From: Flammeovirgaceae bacterium
GTDB lineage: Bacteria; Bacteroidota; Bacteroidia; Cytophagales; Cyclobacteriaceae
NCBI GenBank assembly: GCA_021298015.1
Contig: JAJTGY010000028.1
Span: forward strand, 1-51,578
Length of the DNA: 51,578 nucleotides
Direction of reading: 5' to 3'
Shown: positions 34,051 through 43,445 of the stretch, in pieces
How positions within the stretch are numbered: position 1 is the first letter of the stretch
Layout: each line of letters opens with the position of its first letter
The notes under the pieces: generated by a model
Databases searched by the model: none
The model's input: the letters and a program-made list of their open reading frames with translations, nothing else
Told to the model about the DNA's origin: nothing
Translations under genes and position numbers: made by a program

Positions 34051-35586
34051 ATGGCCATATTGGGAACACTGATCAAGAAAGGGATCAAATTGCGCGAAAA
34101 TCTTGAGCATGAATACTCGGCCCCTTTTGAACTGCAAAAGCATGAATTGAAAGAACTGCTGATTAAAGCCTCGCAAACCGAGTTTGGCAAATATTATGAC
34201 TTTCCGGGTGTGTTGCGTCAGTTTCGCAAAGGAGTGCGCAACTTCTACGATGCGTTTGGGGTGATCCCGATTCATGACTATAACAAGATCCACAAGGACT
34301 GGTGGCATTTGTCGTTGAAGGGTGCTAAGGACATTTGTTGGCCCGGACGAGTGAAATATTTTGCCCTCAGTTCGGGCACGTCCGAGGCGGCCAGCAAGCA
34401 TATTCCGATTACCAAAGAGATGACGAAGGCCATCCAAAAGACGAGTATCCGCCAGATTTTAACACTGTCTAAGTATGACCTGCCCTCGGATTTTTTTACC
34501 GGAGGTATCTTGATGGTAGGCGGCAGCACTACGCTCAACAAGCGCGATGGATACTTTGAAGGTGACCTGAGCGGCATACAGGCGGCACGCCTTCCATTTT
34601 GGTTTCAGAGTTTTTATAAGCCGGGCAAGCGGATTGCGAAAACCCGGCAGTGGGCCGAGAAACTGGAGGAAATGGCACGCAACGCCCCAAACTGGAACAT
34701 CAGCATTATTGTGGGTGTGCCGGCCTGGTTGCAGTTGCTGCTCGAGCGCATCATCGATATGCATGGGCTGCGCAACATTCATGAAATATGGCCCAACCTT
34801 ATGGTGTATGTACACGGAGGCGTTTCCTTTGAACCGTACCGCAAGGGATTCGAAAAGTTATTCGGTCGCCCCATTTACCATATCGAGACCTACCTGGCAT
34901 CTGAGGGCTTTATCGCGTATCAGGTTGCGCCCCGGAAAAGAACTATGAAGCTCGTGCTCGATAACGGGATTTTCTTTGAGTTCATTCCCTTCACCGAAGA
35001 GAACTTTACCCCGGAGGGCGAAGTGCGGGCCACGGCCAAAACACTTTTGATGGACGAGGTAGAGGCGGGAAAGGACTACGCGCTGCTTTTGTCAACTTGT
35101 GCCGGTGCCTGGCGTTACCTTATTGGCGATGTCATTCGGTTTGTTTCGGTTGAAGATGCTGAAATCATCATTACCGGGCGGACGAAGCACTTCCTGAGTT
35201 TGTGCGGAGAGCATCTCTCGGTTGACAACATGAATAAGGCAATTGAGTTGGTATCCCGCGACTTGAATATTTCCATCCCGGAGTTTACGGTGACGGGGGT
35301 GCCGGTGGATACGCTGTTTGCCCACCACTGGTTTGTGGGCACCGATGATGCAGTGGACGCGGGATTGTTGCGCGATAAACTTGATCAGTGTTTAAAAGAG
35401 TTGAATGACGATTATGCGACCGAGCGCGCCCACGCCCTGCGCGATGTGAAAGTGGATGTATTGCCGTTAAATGTTTTTCATCGCTGGTTGGAGTCAAAAG
35501 GCAAGATGGGTGGGCAAAACAAGTTCCCGCGGGTGATGAAAAAATCTCAGCTCGAGGATTGGAAAGCTTTCATCTCGGGATTCTGA
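34051..35586 (+). CDS. GH3-like (auxin-responsive promoter family) acyl-adenylating protein
   Basis: From the ATG at 34051 the protein has 511 residues, normal for bacterial GH3-like proteins of the ANL superfamily. The ATP-binding motif is FALSSGTSEAASKHIPIT; later TYLASEGFIAYQ and CAGAWRYLIGDVIRF (motif with YRxGD-like pattern) match, and GRTKHFLSLCGEHLSVDN precedes the small C-terminal domain. Plant GH3 proteins conjugate amino acids to carboxylic acid hormones; bacterial members probably adenylate unknown acids. The long upstream frame is antisense to the PLP-binding gene and rejected. A LysE-type exporter follows 1 nt later. Confidence 0.88.
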   Translation: MAILGTLIKKGIKLRENLEHEYSAPFELQKHELKELLIKASQTEFGKYYDFPGVLRQFRKGVRNFYDAFGVIPIHDYNKIHKDWWHLSLKGAKDICWPGRVKYFALSSGTSEAASKHIPITKEMTKAIQKTSIRQILTLSKYDLPSDFFTGGILMVGGSTTLNKRDGYFEGDLSGIQAARLPFWFQSFYKPGKRIAKTRQWAEKLEEMARNAPNWNISIIVGVPAWLQLLLERIIDMHGLRNIHEIWPNLMVYVHGGVSFEPYRKGFEKLFGRPIYHIETYLASEGFIAYQVAPRKRTMKLVLDNGIFFEFIPFTEENFTPEGEVRATAKTLLMDEVEAGKDYALLLSTCAGAWRYLIGDVIRFVSVEDAEIIITGRTKHFLSLCGEHLSVDNMNKAIELVSRDLNISIPEFTVTGVPVDTLFAHHWFVGTDDAVDAGLLRDKLDQCLKELNDDYATERAHALRDVKVDVLPLNVFHRWLESKGKMGGQNKFPRVMKKSQLEDWKAFISGF

Positions 35587-35587
35587 T

Positions 35588-36205
35588 ATGGAGTTGATCT
35601 GGAACGGCATCAAGTTTGGGATTGTGCTGGCGTTCCTGGTGGGGCCGGTGTTCTTTGCACTGATTCAAACGAGTATCGACAAAGGTTTTTCGCACGGGCT
35701 TGCCGTAGCCCTCGGGGTGTCACTCAGTGATGTGCTCTATGTAGTGGTCTGCTTCCTGGGCTTGTACCAGTTTTTTAATTCCCCCTCGTTTCAAACGTAC
35801 CTCGGCTACGCGGGTGGTGCTATTCTCATTCTGTTTGGCGTTTACTATGCTTTTATCAAAAAACGCCAGGCTGCGGTTGTCACCGAAGATCCTTCGGGCG
35901 ATGCCCATTACAAATCTTTCATCAAAGGATTCATCATCAATAGCCTGAGCCCGATGGTACTCGTTTTCTGGCTGGCAGCTGTAAGCTTTGCATCGGTTAC
36001 GTATGGCTATCAGAGTACGCGCGAATTTTTCTGGTTCTTCTTTGCCGTTCTCGGCACCGTATTGCTTACCGATGTGGCCAAGGTGTATTTAGCTCACCGG
36101 CTGCGCAAAATGGTGACGCTGCAGTGGCAGCGCGTTATGCATATGGTGGTGGGGGTTGCCCTGATTTTTTTCGGGGCTCGTATGATTGTGAAGATGCTGG
36201 CCTAA
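35588..36205 (+). CDS. LysE family translocator
   Basis: The 205-residue protein has six hydrophobic segments and the LysE/RhtB N-terminal signature: GIVLAFLVGPVFFALIQTSI, followed by GFSHGLAVALGVSLSDV. The central loop (KKRQAAVVTEDPS) separates the two three-helix halves. The family exports amino acids or related compounds. It starts one base after the GH3-like gene ends, so the two are likely co-expressed; an export of acyl-amino-acid conjugates is an attractive but unproven idea. Confidence 0.87.
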   Translation: MELIWNGIKFGIVLAFLVGPVFFALIQTSIDKGFSHGLAVALGVSLSDVLYVVVCFLGLYQFFNSPSFQTYLGYAGGAILILFGVYYAFIKKRQAAVVTEDPSGDAHYKSFIKGFIINSLSPMVLVFWLAAVSFASVTYGYQSTREFFWFFFAVLGTVLLTDVAKVYLAHRLRKMVTLQWQRVMHMVVGVALIFFGARMIVKMLA

Positions 36206-37245
36206 TCTTGTAAGACATTGCTGATGAAGGTGCTCTTTAAGAGAAGCCACAAGAGGAAAAAGCAAATGGCCCACGCCAGGTAAACGTGGTAAAAGTCGGT
36301 GGTGTCGCGGTAGCGCGATTCTTTGATTTCGGCTTTTTCATATTGATCGATTTTGGCAAAAACCTGGCGAAGCGTCTGGTCATCTTCTACCCGGAAAAAT
36401 TCCCCGCTTCCGATGTCAGCAATTTTCCGCATGGTTGTTTCATCTACCGTATTCTCCACCATCTGCGGCCGGCCAAAATAATCTTTGCCAAACGGCACTC
36501 GCCCCTCTTTCCCCACGATGATGGTATACATCTTGATGCCATACGCGGCTGCCAATTCCGCTGCGGTAATCGGATCAATATTTCCACCGCGGTTGTCACC
36601 GTCACTAATCAGGATGCAGACCTTTGACTTGGCCTCGGATTCGCGCATCCGGTTGGTGCATACGGCCAGCGCGCTTCCAATGGCTGTGCCCGAGATTTGA
36701 ATCATATCAAAATTGATGTCCTTCAAATAAGCGAACAGCAAATCATAATCGGTGGTGAGCGGGGCCAACGAAAAAGCATCAGCGGCAAAAACCACAATAC
36801 CAATGCGATCTTGTATTCGGCCTTTGATGAAGTCGCGGGCTACACTCTTGGCGGCTTCCAGCCGGTTAGGCTGAAAATCCTCGATTTGCATCGACTGCGA
36901 GATGTCCAGGGCCAGCATGATGTCAATCCCTTCGCTCCATTGCTCAACCTTCTCGTTTGTTTTTTGCGGCCGGGCTAATGCCACCAGCAAGAGGGACGCG
37001 ACTATAATCAAAATCAGGTCGGGCAGAACGCGAACCCAGGCTGCCCGCGAGGAATGAATGTCGCTTTTTACCCACGCCACTGGAAGTTTTTGATTGGTCA
37101 GGTAGCGGATAACCCAGCGCGCAACCAGAATAAACGGCAGGGCAATTAACCCATACAGGTATAACGGTTGTTCCCACGTGAAACCGGCCACGGTTTCCGG
37201 AGCAAACCACTGCCACGAATACCAAGACTCAGTTGAGCTTGTCAT
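36202..37245 (-). CDS. BatA-like VWA-domain membrane protein
   Basis: The 347-residue protein has the aerotolerance (Bat) layout: two N-terminal hydrophobic segments, a von Willebrand A domain with the MIDAS motif DISQSMQIED (DxSxS), a RIGIVVFAADAF strand, ILISDGDNRGG, and a C-terminal membrane helix (WAICFFLLWLLLK). The Bat proteins form an envelope complex of unclear function found in anaerobic and facultative Bacteroidota and others. The next upstream gene is BatD-like, then DUF58; BatB and BatC are not in the window. Confidence 0.88.
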   Translation of the reverse strand: MTSSTESWYSWQWFAPETVAGFTWEQPLYLYGLIALPFILVARWVIRYLTNQKLPVAWVKSDIHSSRAAWVRVLPDLILIIVASLLLVALARPQKTNEKVEQWSEGIDIMLALDISQSMQIEDFQPNRLEAAKSVARDFIKGRIQDRIGIVVFAADAFSLAPLTTDYDLLFAYLKDINFDMIQISGTAIGSALAVCTNRMRESEAKSKVCILISDGDNRGGNIDPITAAELAAAYGIKMYTIIVGKEGRVPFGKDYFGRPQMVENTVDETTMRKIADIGSGEFFRVEDDQTLRQVFAKIDQYEKAEIKESRYRDTTDFYHVYLAWAICFFLLWLLLKSTFISNVLQD

Positions 37246-37256
37246 AGCGGAGTAGT

Positions 37257-38585
37257 TTAGCTGTTTACGCTCTTTAAAAATTCCATTAACTGTATTTCAT
37301 CATTCATTTTCTTCTCGATATAGGGTGCATAAATTTGCGCAAATTGTATCAGATGTTGATTTGGTTGGCTTAATTGTGTTTGTCTCTTGGAATTAAGATT
37401 CAGGTAAATGTACTGGGGTGTTCTTAGCAAACCCCATGGTATGCCCCACCAGCCCAGCAACCCTGAGAACAGTGCAGCCCTCCGATTTTTTTTACGAAGA
37501 CATGCCGGGCACGCCACAGCAAGTTTTTTGCTCGTTGATGTAAATAGAATAATACTCCAAACTCGATAGAGTTTTGTTCCATTGAGTTGGTTGTCTTTTT
37601 GCCCACAAACCGGACAGGGCAAAGTCTGCAATGCATGAACGAATTTCATTACTTCATCTGTCGAGTATTCCCGGGTGGTCTTTTGAATCTTTTTTGGCGC
37701 AGAAATTTTCGCATGATAGGTTTTTTCCGCCTCGGCCTTTAAGTCTTGAAAAACCTGGATTGAATCCGGCCGAATCCCCCCATAAATTGCAAGATCAATT
37801 TTCGTCAAGTTGGCCAATACAGTTGTGTTGAGATTAATCTTTTTTACCTCTTGGGTGGTAAATTTTGTGTAAGGAATTTCAGAAAGTTGTTCCATGTATT
37901 GCTTCCAACTTACCAACAAGCCTTCCGCTCCGCCAACCGTGTAGCCTGCCTGCAATTGATCAAGCTGCTGATTGAATTGGCGGACAAATGCCAGGTGTTG
38001 CCGGTTGAGTTTACGAAGTCGCCAATACCTCCTGATTCTTTTTCCAAAGATCAGCCACACGATGGTCAGGCCGACCACGGTTACGATCAAGGCTAAGGCG
38101 ATCAAGATCGTGTTGAGTTGCCAGGGCACTTTCCAGTAATCCGTGTTCGTGCGCAACGGCAGGGCGTTGGCGCTCAGCGAGTCGGGCAATTGAAATACAC
38201 GTTTGGAAAAAAACAACGTATCATTCTCAGGCCATACAGCCGTGCAGTCCTGTTTGTTGACTACGAATACCGGAACTGCCAATGTCTGGATGGAGTCAAT
38301 TTCAAACGAGGTAAGCTGGTATACCAGACTATCCAGACTCACGCCATTCTCGGTGTGCGTTGGGAAATACGTTCGCCCCGACCATTCAAAGGGTTCGAAT
38401 TTGAAAGTGGAGTCGGGCATGAGCAGGAGGAAGGCTGACGGGTACCGCACCGTCAACGCATATTTCACGGGCTGACCAACCGAGACCGAGTCGGTAAGAA
38501 ATTGGCCACGCACGGCAACCGACTGAGCCGAGACGTTTGCCCCACACCCCACCGTCAACATGATCAGAATAAATCGCTTCATCAC
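37257..38585 (-). CDS. BatD-like protein with C-terminal zinc-ribbon membrane domain
   Basis: The 442-residue protein has a signal peptide (MMKRFILIMLTVGCGANVSA), a BatD-like beta domain (FLTDSVSVGQPVKYALTVRY), one membrane helix at about 157-178 (LIVTVVGLTIVWLIFGKRI), a helical segment with basic residues, and a C-terminal region with two CxxC pairs, CPVCGQ and CPACLR, flanking and followed by hydrophobic stretches (LYRVWSIILF). It overlaps the DUF58 gene by 4 nt and lies 11 nt from batA. The C-terminal third is much more AT-rich than the N terminus (about 36% versus 58% GC by hand count of sampled lines). This looks like a fusion or late addition to a BatD-type protein. Confidence 0.7.
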   Translation of the reverse strand: MMKRFILIMLTVGCGANVSAQSVAVRGQFLTDSVSVGQPVKYALTVRYPSAFLLLMPDSTFKFEPFEWSGRTYFPTHTENGVSLDSLVYQLTSFEIDSIQTLAVPVFVVNKQDCTAVWPENDTLFFSKRVFQLPDSLSANALPLRTNTDYWKVPWQLNTILIALALIVTVVGLTIVWLIFGKRIRRYWRLRKLNRQHLAFVRQFNQQLDQLQAGYTVGGAEGLLVSWKQYMEQLSEIPYTKFTTQEVKKINLNTTVLANLTKIDLAIYGGIRPDSIQVFQDLKAEAEKTYHAKISAPKKIQKTTREYSTDEVMKFVHALQTLPCPVCGQKDNQLNGTKLYRVWSIILFTSTSKKLAVACPACLRKKNRRAALFSGLLGWWGIPWGLLRTPQYIYLNLNSKRQTQLSQPNQHLIQFAQIYAPYIEKKMNDEIQLMEFLKSVNS

Positions 38586-39478
38586 ACCCGCTTCACCGTC
38601 TTGTTCCGCACTTTGAATAGCCGCAGTAGTTTGGGCACGTAGTCTTCATCAGTCTCCACCGATACAAAGTTGATCTGGTGCTTGCGGCTAAAGCCGGCCA
38701 ATTCCTCCACCCGTTCGCGGTGGTGCGCACTGATGCTTTCCCGAAAGGTGCCAAAAGAGCTATTCACCCACAGTGTACGGTGAGTTTCTTTTTCCAGCAC
38801 CGGAATGATGCCCAACTTTGGTAACTGCGTTTCGCGTTTATCGCTTACGCGGATCAGCACCAGATCGTGTTTGCGGGCGAGTGATTTCAGATTGGGATAA
38901 AATCCTTCGTCTACGAAATCGGAGATCATGACAATTACGCTTCTGCGTTTGATGGAATTCAACGCAAAGGCCAACGCCCGGTTGAGATTCGTCTTGTCGG
39001 AAAGCCGTTTTAATCGCGCGAGTGCCAAAATCAATTCGTAGGCCTGGGCCATGCCTTTTTTTGGCTTCAGGTAGTACTCGCGCTGGTCGCTGTAGCAGAT
39101 TAACCCGATCTGGCTCGATTCCCGGGCACCCGAAAGGGCCAGCACACCGCACATTTCGCGGGCTACATCCAGTTTGGTTTGCCCCGGTTTCCCGATTTCC
39201 TGCGAGGCACTCACATCCAGAATAAAAAAAATGGTTTGCTCTTTTTCCTCCTTAAAGGTTTTCACGAACGTGCCGTGACCTTTTGCGCTCACATTCCAGT
39301 CAATCGTTCGAATGTCATCGCCATATTGATACGGCCGCACATCGTCAAACTCAAGCCCGGTGCCCTTAAAGATGGAGTGAAAGTCGCCCTGCATCTGGCT
39401 GTTGATGGCCTTCCGCACCTGGATCTCGTACTTCCTCAACTTCTTCAGTAGCTCTTTCAAGGCGTGTAAAAGCAACAA
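38582..39478 (-). CDS. DUF58 family protein (Bat locus)
   Basis: The 298-residue protein matches DUF58: DVRPYQYGDDIRTIDWNVSA is the family hallmark, followed by a VWA-like domain with IFFILDVSASQEIG. It normally sits between MoxR ATPase and the Bat proteins in gene clusters; a MoxR gene is not visible here, the divergent neighbour being DUF4296. MoxR-like ATPases of such clusters act as chaperones, and DUF58 proteins are thought to be their partners. Confidence 0.9.
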   Translation of the reverse strand: MLLLHALKELLKKLRKYEIQVRKAINSQMQGDFHSIFKGTGLEFDDVRPYQYGDDIRTIDWNVSAKGHGTFVKTFKEEKEQTIFFILDVSASQEIGKPGQTKLDVAREMCGVLALSGARESSQIGLICYSDQREYYLKPKKGMAQAYELILALARLKRLSDKTNLNRALAFALNSIKRRSVIVMISDFVDEGFYPNLKSLARKHDLVLIRVSDKRETQLPKLGIIPVLEKETHRTLWVNSSFGTFRESISAHHRERVEELAGFSRKHQINFVSVETDEDYVPKLLRLFKVRNKTVKRV

Positions 39479-39514
39479 AAATACTTCAATTATGACTAAT
39501 TTTCGCCCGTATTT

Positions 39515-39859
39515 ATGAGATGCTTACCTCTGATATTGATGGTGCTAATGGCGTGCGGGCGTGATGCCCGACCTCCCGGGATTTTGGACGAACAACAAAT
39601 GACGTTATTCCTGGTCGATATCTACCTGGCCGAGGCCCGGATGAGTCAGTTTCCGATGAAGGCAGATTCAGCTCGAAAAATATTCCAGGCCCATGAACGG
39701 AATTTGGCGGAGCGCTATGGCGTTTCCGATTCCATCGTCCGCCTGTCGTACCAATATTACTTTGAACATCCCAAGGAGTTCGATCGCATTCTGGAGGCCG
39801 CCATTGATACCCTCAGCTTGCGCGAACAGCGCATGCCGTTCAATACGCAAAGTCAATAG
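39515..39859 (+). CDS. DUF4296 family lipoprotein
   Basis: The 114-residue protein has a lipoprotein signal with lipobox LMAC (LILMVLMACG), then the DUF4296 segment MTLFLVDIYLAEARMS and SDSIVRLSYQYYFEHPKEFD. It is a short Bacteroidota-specific envelope lipoprotein of unknown role. It precedes mutS2 by 2 nt and is divergent from the DUF58 gene with a 36-nt spacer. Confidence 0.85.
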   Translation: MRCLPLILMVLMACGRDARPPGILDEQQMTLFLVDIYLAEARMSQFPMKADSARKIFQAHERNLAERYGVSDSIVRLSYQYYFEHPKEFDRILEAAIDTLSLREQRMPFNTQSQ

Positions 39860-39861
39860 TC

Positions 39862-42219
39862 ATGGTGTATCCCCGCGAGGTGGAGGTAAAGTTGGGGTTT
39901 GACGTGCTTCGGCAACGTCTTCACCAATATTGTGCTTCGGGGCTGGGCCACCGTGAGGTGGACGGACTGCATTTTCAGACCGATCAGGCCACCATTCAAA
40001 CCCAGTTAGACGAGGTGCATGCCACGTGCGAACTTCTTTCTTCGGGCTTGCCTTTTCCGGGCGGATCGTACGAAGATCCTCAGCCGTTTCTTGAGCGAGT
40101 GATGCCGGAAGGTGCGTTTCTCGAAGAATCGCAGATCTGGTCGCTCATTCAGTCCCTCGGGATCATTAGCCAGTGGGTTACGTTTGCTGCACGTGAGGGC
40201 GAGCGGTTTCCGGCTTTGGCATCCATGATCCGGCCTGTATCACTCCCTGCCGGATTTTTGAAAGAACTCCGCCATCCCTTTGATGATAGCGGTAAACTTC
40301 ACGACCACGCCTCACCAGAATTGGCGCGGTTGCGCAAACGACTTCGCGAAGAGCAAAGCCGCGTTCGAAGGCTGGTGGATTCTATTTTCCGGAAATCGGT
40401 GGAGCAGGGCTGGGTGCCGGAGGGAGCCTCGCCCACGTTGCGCGATGGCCGGATGGTGATTCCGGTTATGGCCGAAAACAAACGCAAGTTGAACGGATTT
40501 TTGGCGGATGAATCCGCCACGGGTCAGACGGTTTTTATCGAGCCAGCGGAAGTTTTGGAAGGAAGTAATGAGATTCGCGATCTGCAACACGAAGAGCGCA
40601 GGGAGATCGTGCGCATACTCACCCGCCTCACGGATTTGGTGCGCATGCACGTGCCCGAGTTGTCGGGGGCCTATGGGGTGCTGGCCAGGCTTGAACTCGT
40701 CATGGCGAAGGCACGGCTGGCCATTGACTTGCGCGCCACCCGGCCTATGCTGGTCGATCATCCCGAGCTGATCTGGCGCGAAGCGCGGCATCCGTTGTTG
40801 ATCTTTTCACTCAAGGGCAAGCGCCCGGTGGTGCCCTTAAACATCAGCCTTTTACCATCTGATCGCATGTTGTTGGTAAGCGGCCCCAATGCTGGCGGAA
40901 AGTCGGTGTGCCTGAAAACGGTGGGGCTCATTCAATACATGGTTCAATGCGGGTTGTTGGTTCCGGTGCATCCGGATTCCCGCGTAGGTATCTTCCAGCA
41001 TCTTTTGCTTGATATTGGCGATCAGCAGTCAATCGAAAATGATCTGAGCACGTACAGTTCGCACTTGCGCAACCTCGCGTATTTCTTGCAGCAGGCTAAC
41101 GAAAATACGCTCGTGTTGCTCGATGAATTGGGGGCCGGCACAGATCCTAATTTTGGCGGAGGTATTGCCGAGGCTATTTTGGAGGCCTTGCTGGCCCGAA
41201 AGGCCTGGGGCATCGCCACCACGCATTATTACAATCTCAAACTTTTTGCCGAGCGGACGGCCGGCATACGAAATGCCGCCATGCAGTTTGATGCGGACAA
41301 ACTGGAGCCTTTGTTTCAGTTGGTGACGGGCAAACCCGGGAGTTCGTTCGCCCTGGAAATTGCACGCAAAACCGGTCTGCCGGAGGAAACGTTGCGGGAA
41401 GCCGAGGAAATCATTGGTGTGGAGCTTACCGGGCTCGAAACGTTGTTGCGCAAAGTGGAAGGTGAGAAATTGGATGTGGAGCGCTTGCAACGGGAATTGG
41501 CATCGCTGCGAGCGCAGGCCCAACAACAACGCGACCGTTACCAACGCATGTCCGATGAACTGGCTGCGCGGGAAAAGGAAATCATCAATCGCGCCAAGGC
41601 GGAAGCAGCCGAATTATTGGCGAAGACAAACCGCGAAATTGAGAAGACCATTCGGCACATTCGGGAAAACAAGGCCGAGAAAAAAGAGACGAAAAAAGTA
41701 AGGCAGGGTTTGCAGCAATTAAGTGAGAAGGTGGTGGTAAAATCGCAACCGGCATCAGGGCCGGTAGGGCCGATTAAGGTTGGCGAAGCCGTGCGGCTGC
41801 GCGGCCAGGAAGTAACCGGCCGTGTGTTATCCATCTCGGGCGATGCAGCCGAGGTTCAGTTTGGCGACCTGCGGTCATCGGTTAAGCTAAACCGACTGGT
41901 GAAAAGTGCCGAGGCGCCAACGGCTCAGCCAGCAGCTTCTCCAGGTACCCTCAACCTTGTACAGAAGCGAATGGGATTCACTCCCGTGCTGGACATTCGC
42001 GGGCAGCGGGCGGAGGAGGTGATGACCGTGCTTGATCAATTCCTGGATGACGCCATCATGTTTGGTCAGCACGAGTTGAGAATCATTCACGGCAAAGGGG
42101 AGGGCGTGTTGCGATCTATTGTTCGTGACCGGCTCAAGCGCGTGAAGGAGGTGGTGGCGGTAAACGATGAGCATGCCGACCGGGGTGGGGCCGGGGTAAC
42201 CCTGGTAACCCTAAAATAA
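39862..42219 (+). CDS. mutS2: Endonuclease MutS2
   Basis: The 785-residue protein has the MutS2 order: N-terminal clamp and lever, an ATPase with Walker A GPNAGGKS (341-348) and Walker B LVLLDELGAG, a TTHYYNLK segment, a long charged coiled coil (about 510-620), a linker rich in Lys and Gln, and a C-terminal Smr nuclease domain with LDIRGQRAEEVM and IIHGKGEGVLR. MutS2 suppresses recombination and rescues stalled ribosomes in bacteria studied. It is followed by a terminator. Confidence 0.95.
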   Translation: MVYPREVEVKLGFDVLRQRLHQYCASGLGHREVDGLHFQTDQATIQTQLDEVHATCELLSSGLPFPGGSYEDPQPFLERVMPEGAFLEESQIWSLIQSLGIISQWVTFAAREGERFPALASMIRPVSLPAGFLKELRHPFDDSGKLHDHASPELARLRKRLREEQSRVRRLVDSIFRKSVEQGWVPEGASPTLRDGRMVIPVMAENKRKLNGFLADESATGQTVFIEPAEVLEGSNEIRDLQHEERREIVRILTRLTDLVRMHVPELSGAYGVLARLELVMAKARLAIDLRATRPMLVDHPELIWREARHPLLIFSLKGKRPVVPLNISLLPSDRMLLVSGPNAGGKSVCLKTVGLIQYMVQCGLLVPVHPDSRVGIFQHLLLDIGDQQSIENDLSTYSSHLRNLAYFLQQANENTLVLLDELGAGTDPNFGGGIAEAILEALLARKAWGIATTHYYNLKLFAERTAGIRNAAMQFDADKLEPLFQLVTGKPGSSFALEIARKTGLPEETLREAEEIIGVELTGLETLLRKVEGEKLDVERLQRELASLRAQAQQQRDRYQRMSDELAAREKEIINRAKAEAAELLAKTNREIEKTIRHIRENKAEKKETKKVRQGLQQLSEKVVVKSQPASGPVGPIKVGEAVRLRGQEVTGRVLSISGDAAEVQFGDLRSSVKLNRLVKSAEAPTAQPAASPGTLNLVQKRMGFTPVLDIRGQRAEEVMTVLDQFLDDAIMFGQHELRIIHGKGEGVLRSIVRDRLKRVKEVVAVNDEHADRGGAGVTLVTLK

Positions 42220-42220
42220 A

Positions 42221-42243
42221 AAAGAGGCCGAAGCCTCTTTTCT
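42221..42243 (+). terminator. Bidirectional terminator between mutS2 and the lipoprotein gene
   Basis: AAAGAGGC (42221-42228) pairs with GCCTCTTT (42233-42240) across a CGAA loop. It is preceded by an A run and followed by a T run, so it can end mutS2 and, on the other strand, the lipoprotein gene. Confidence 0.85.
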
Positions 42244-42266
42244 CAAATTCTTTTTTGCCCAAAAAA

Positions 42267-42719
42267 CTACTTGGTGAAAGTAAATACCCATTGGCCCTTT
42301 ACCACTCCAACGCGGCTAAAGCCGTTTCCATTATAAGTAAAGGTAAGTTGCAACGAGTTGTCGGTCACCACGTAAGTCATTTGCAATTCATCTGCGGTCC
42401 CCGGATCGCGAATAATCTGGGTCTCCACACTTTGACCAAACGACCATTTTCCACTTGATTTCCACGGGCTCAGTGCCGGTCGCCCTTGGGTGGAGTAATC
42501 AAAGGATGTGGCACCTGCTGTGCCACTTATTGTCAGTTTGAAGCCGGTGTAGTCCACGGCAACACCATCGCGCGAGGCGCTGGCAATATTCCATGTGGCT
42601 GTAAGCTTTGCCAACTGTTGATCTTGAATAGGTGTTTCCGTTGAATCAGAGCCACAATTCGAAAAAAATACGAGACTTGCAATTGCTACAAGAGGTACCA
42701 AAGACTTTAAAACCTTCAT
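42267..42719 (-). CDS. Lipocalin-like lipoprotein
   Basis: The 150-residue protein has a signal peptide with lipobox-like FFSNC, so it is likely lipidated at Cys22. After a short linker, LTATWNIASASRDGVAVDYT begins a small beta-barrel-like domain resembling lipocalin-like Bacteroidota lipoproteins (LAKLTATWN opening). Ligand and function are unknown. Its terminator is the hairpin at 42221-42243 and the 102-nt region upstream to 42821 holds nothing I can name. Confidence 0.7.
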   Translation of the reverse strand: MKVLKSLVPLVAIASLVFFSNCGSDSTETPIQDQQLAKLTATWNIASASRDGVAVDYTGFKLTISGTAGATSFDYSTQGRPALSPWKSSGKWSFGQSVETQIIRDPGTADELQMTYVVTDNSLQLTFTYNGNGFSRVGVVKGQWVFTFTK

Positions 42720-42821
42720 TGGGGTTAAATTAGTTTGTTAAAAGTACCAAAAAACTTAGTTTTCGGAAATGGCTACACTGCTTTTTTGTCTTAAACATAG
42801 CTAAATCCCTGCGCTGCAGAA

Positions 42822-43445
42822 CTAGTAACCGCGCTTAAATGACCGGATATCGAGGATTTTGGCGGTTGGAGGATAGTCCTCCGTGGTGTTGGTGGCAATT
42901 AAAATGGTGAGGTCCTGCGGCAACCGGTTCAGCAACCGGTGGTACCATGCGCGGGCCGCAGCGTCAAAATTGGTTGTGGGTTCGTCCAGGAATAACAGGG
43001 AGGCCCTCGATACCATGGCCAAGCCCAGTTTTAACCGCTGTTTCATGCCCGAGGACAGGTCTCGCACGAAAAGGCTGCGGGCATGACCCAACTCCAGAAG
43101 ATTCAACCAATCTTCCACGGAAGCTCCCTTACGGGCCTGCTTGAACCGAAAATGAAATTGAATCATCTCGGCTACCGTGAATTGGTCGGGCAAATCCATA
43201 TATGGCGCGGCAATGGCCAGATGCTGAAAAACATCGTCTACCGGAATGAGCTGGCCTCCTTCGGTGAAATGCACACTTCCTTCACTGGGAGGCATTTGTC
43301 CCCACAAAACGTGGAGCAGCGTAGACTTGCCCGAACCGTTGGGCCCTACAATGGCGTGAACGCCCGGCTCAAACGAGTAATCCAGTTTTCGAAATATCCA
43401 CTCGCGTTGGAAGCGCTTACCCAAACCGGTGGCGGTGATGGTCAT
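42822..43445 (-). CDS. ABC transporter ATP-binding protein
   Basis: The 207-residue protein is a stand-alone ATPase: Walker A GPNGSGKST, signature LSSGMKQRLKLGLAM, Walker B LLFLDEPTTNFD. A permease partner is not adjacent. It overlaps the end of lpxA by 4 nt; such small ATPases commonly sit after lpxA in Bacteroidota, suggesting a role in lipid or envelope export, but the substrate is not known. Confidence 0.9.
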   Translation of the reverse strand: MTITATGLGKRFQREWIFRKLDYSFEPGVHAIVGPNGSGKSTLLHVLWGQMPPSEGSVHFTEGGQLIPVDDVFQHLAIAAPYMDLPDQFTVAEMIQFHFRFKQARKGASVEDWLNLLELGHARSLFVRDLSSGMKQRLKLGLAMVSRASLLFLDEPTTNFDAAARAWYHRLLNRLPQDLTILIATNTTEDYPPTAKILDIRSFKRGY

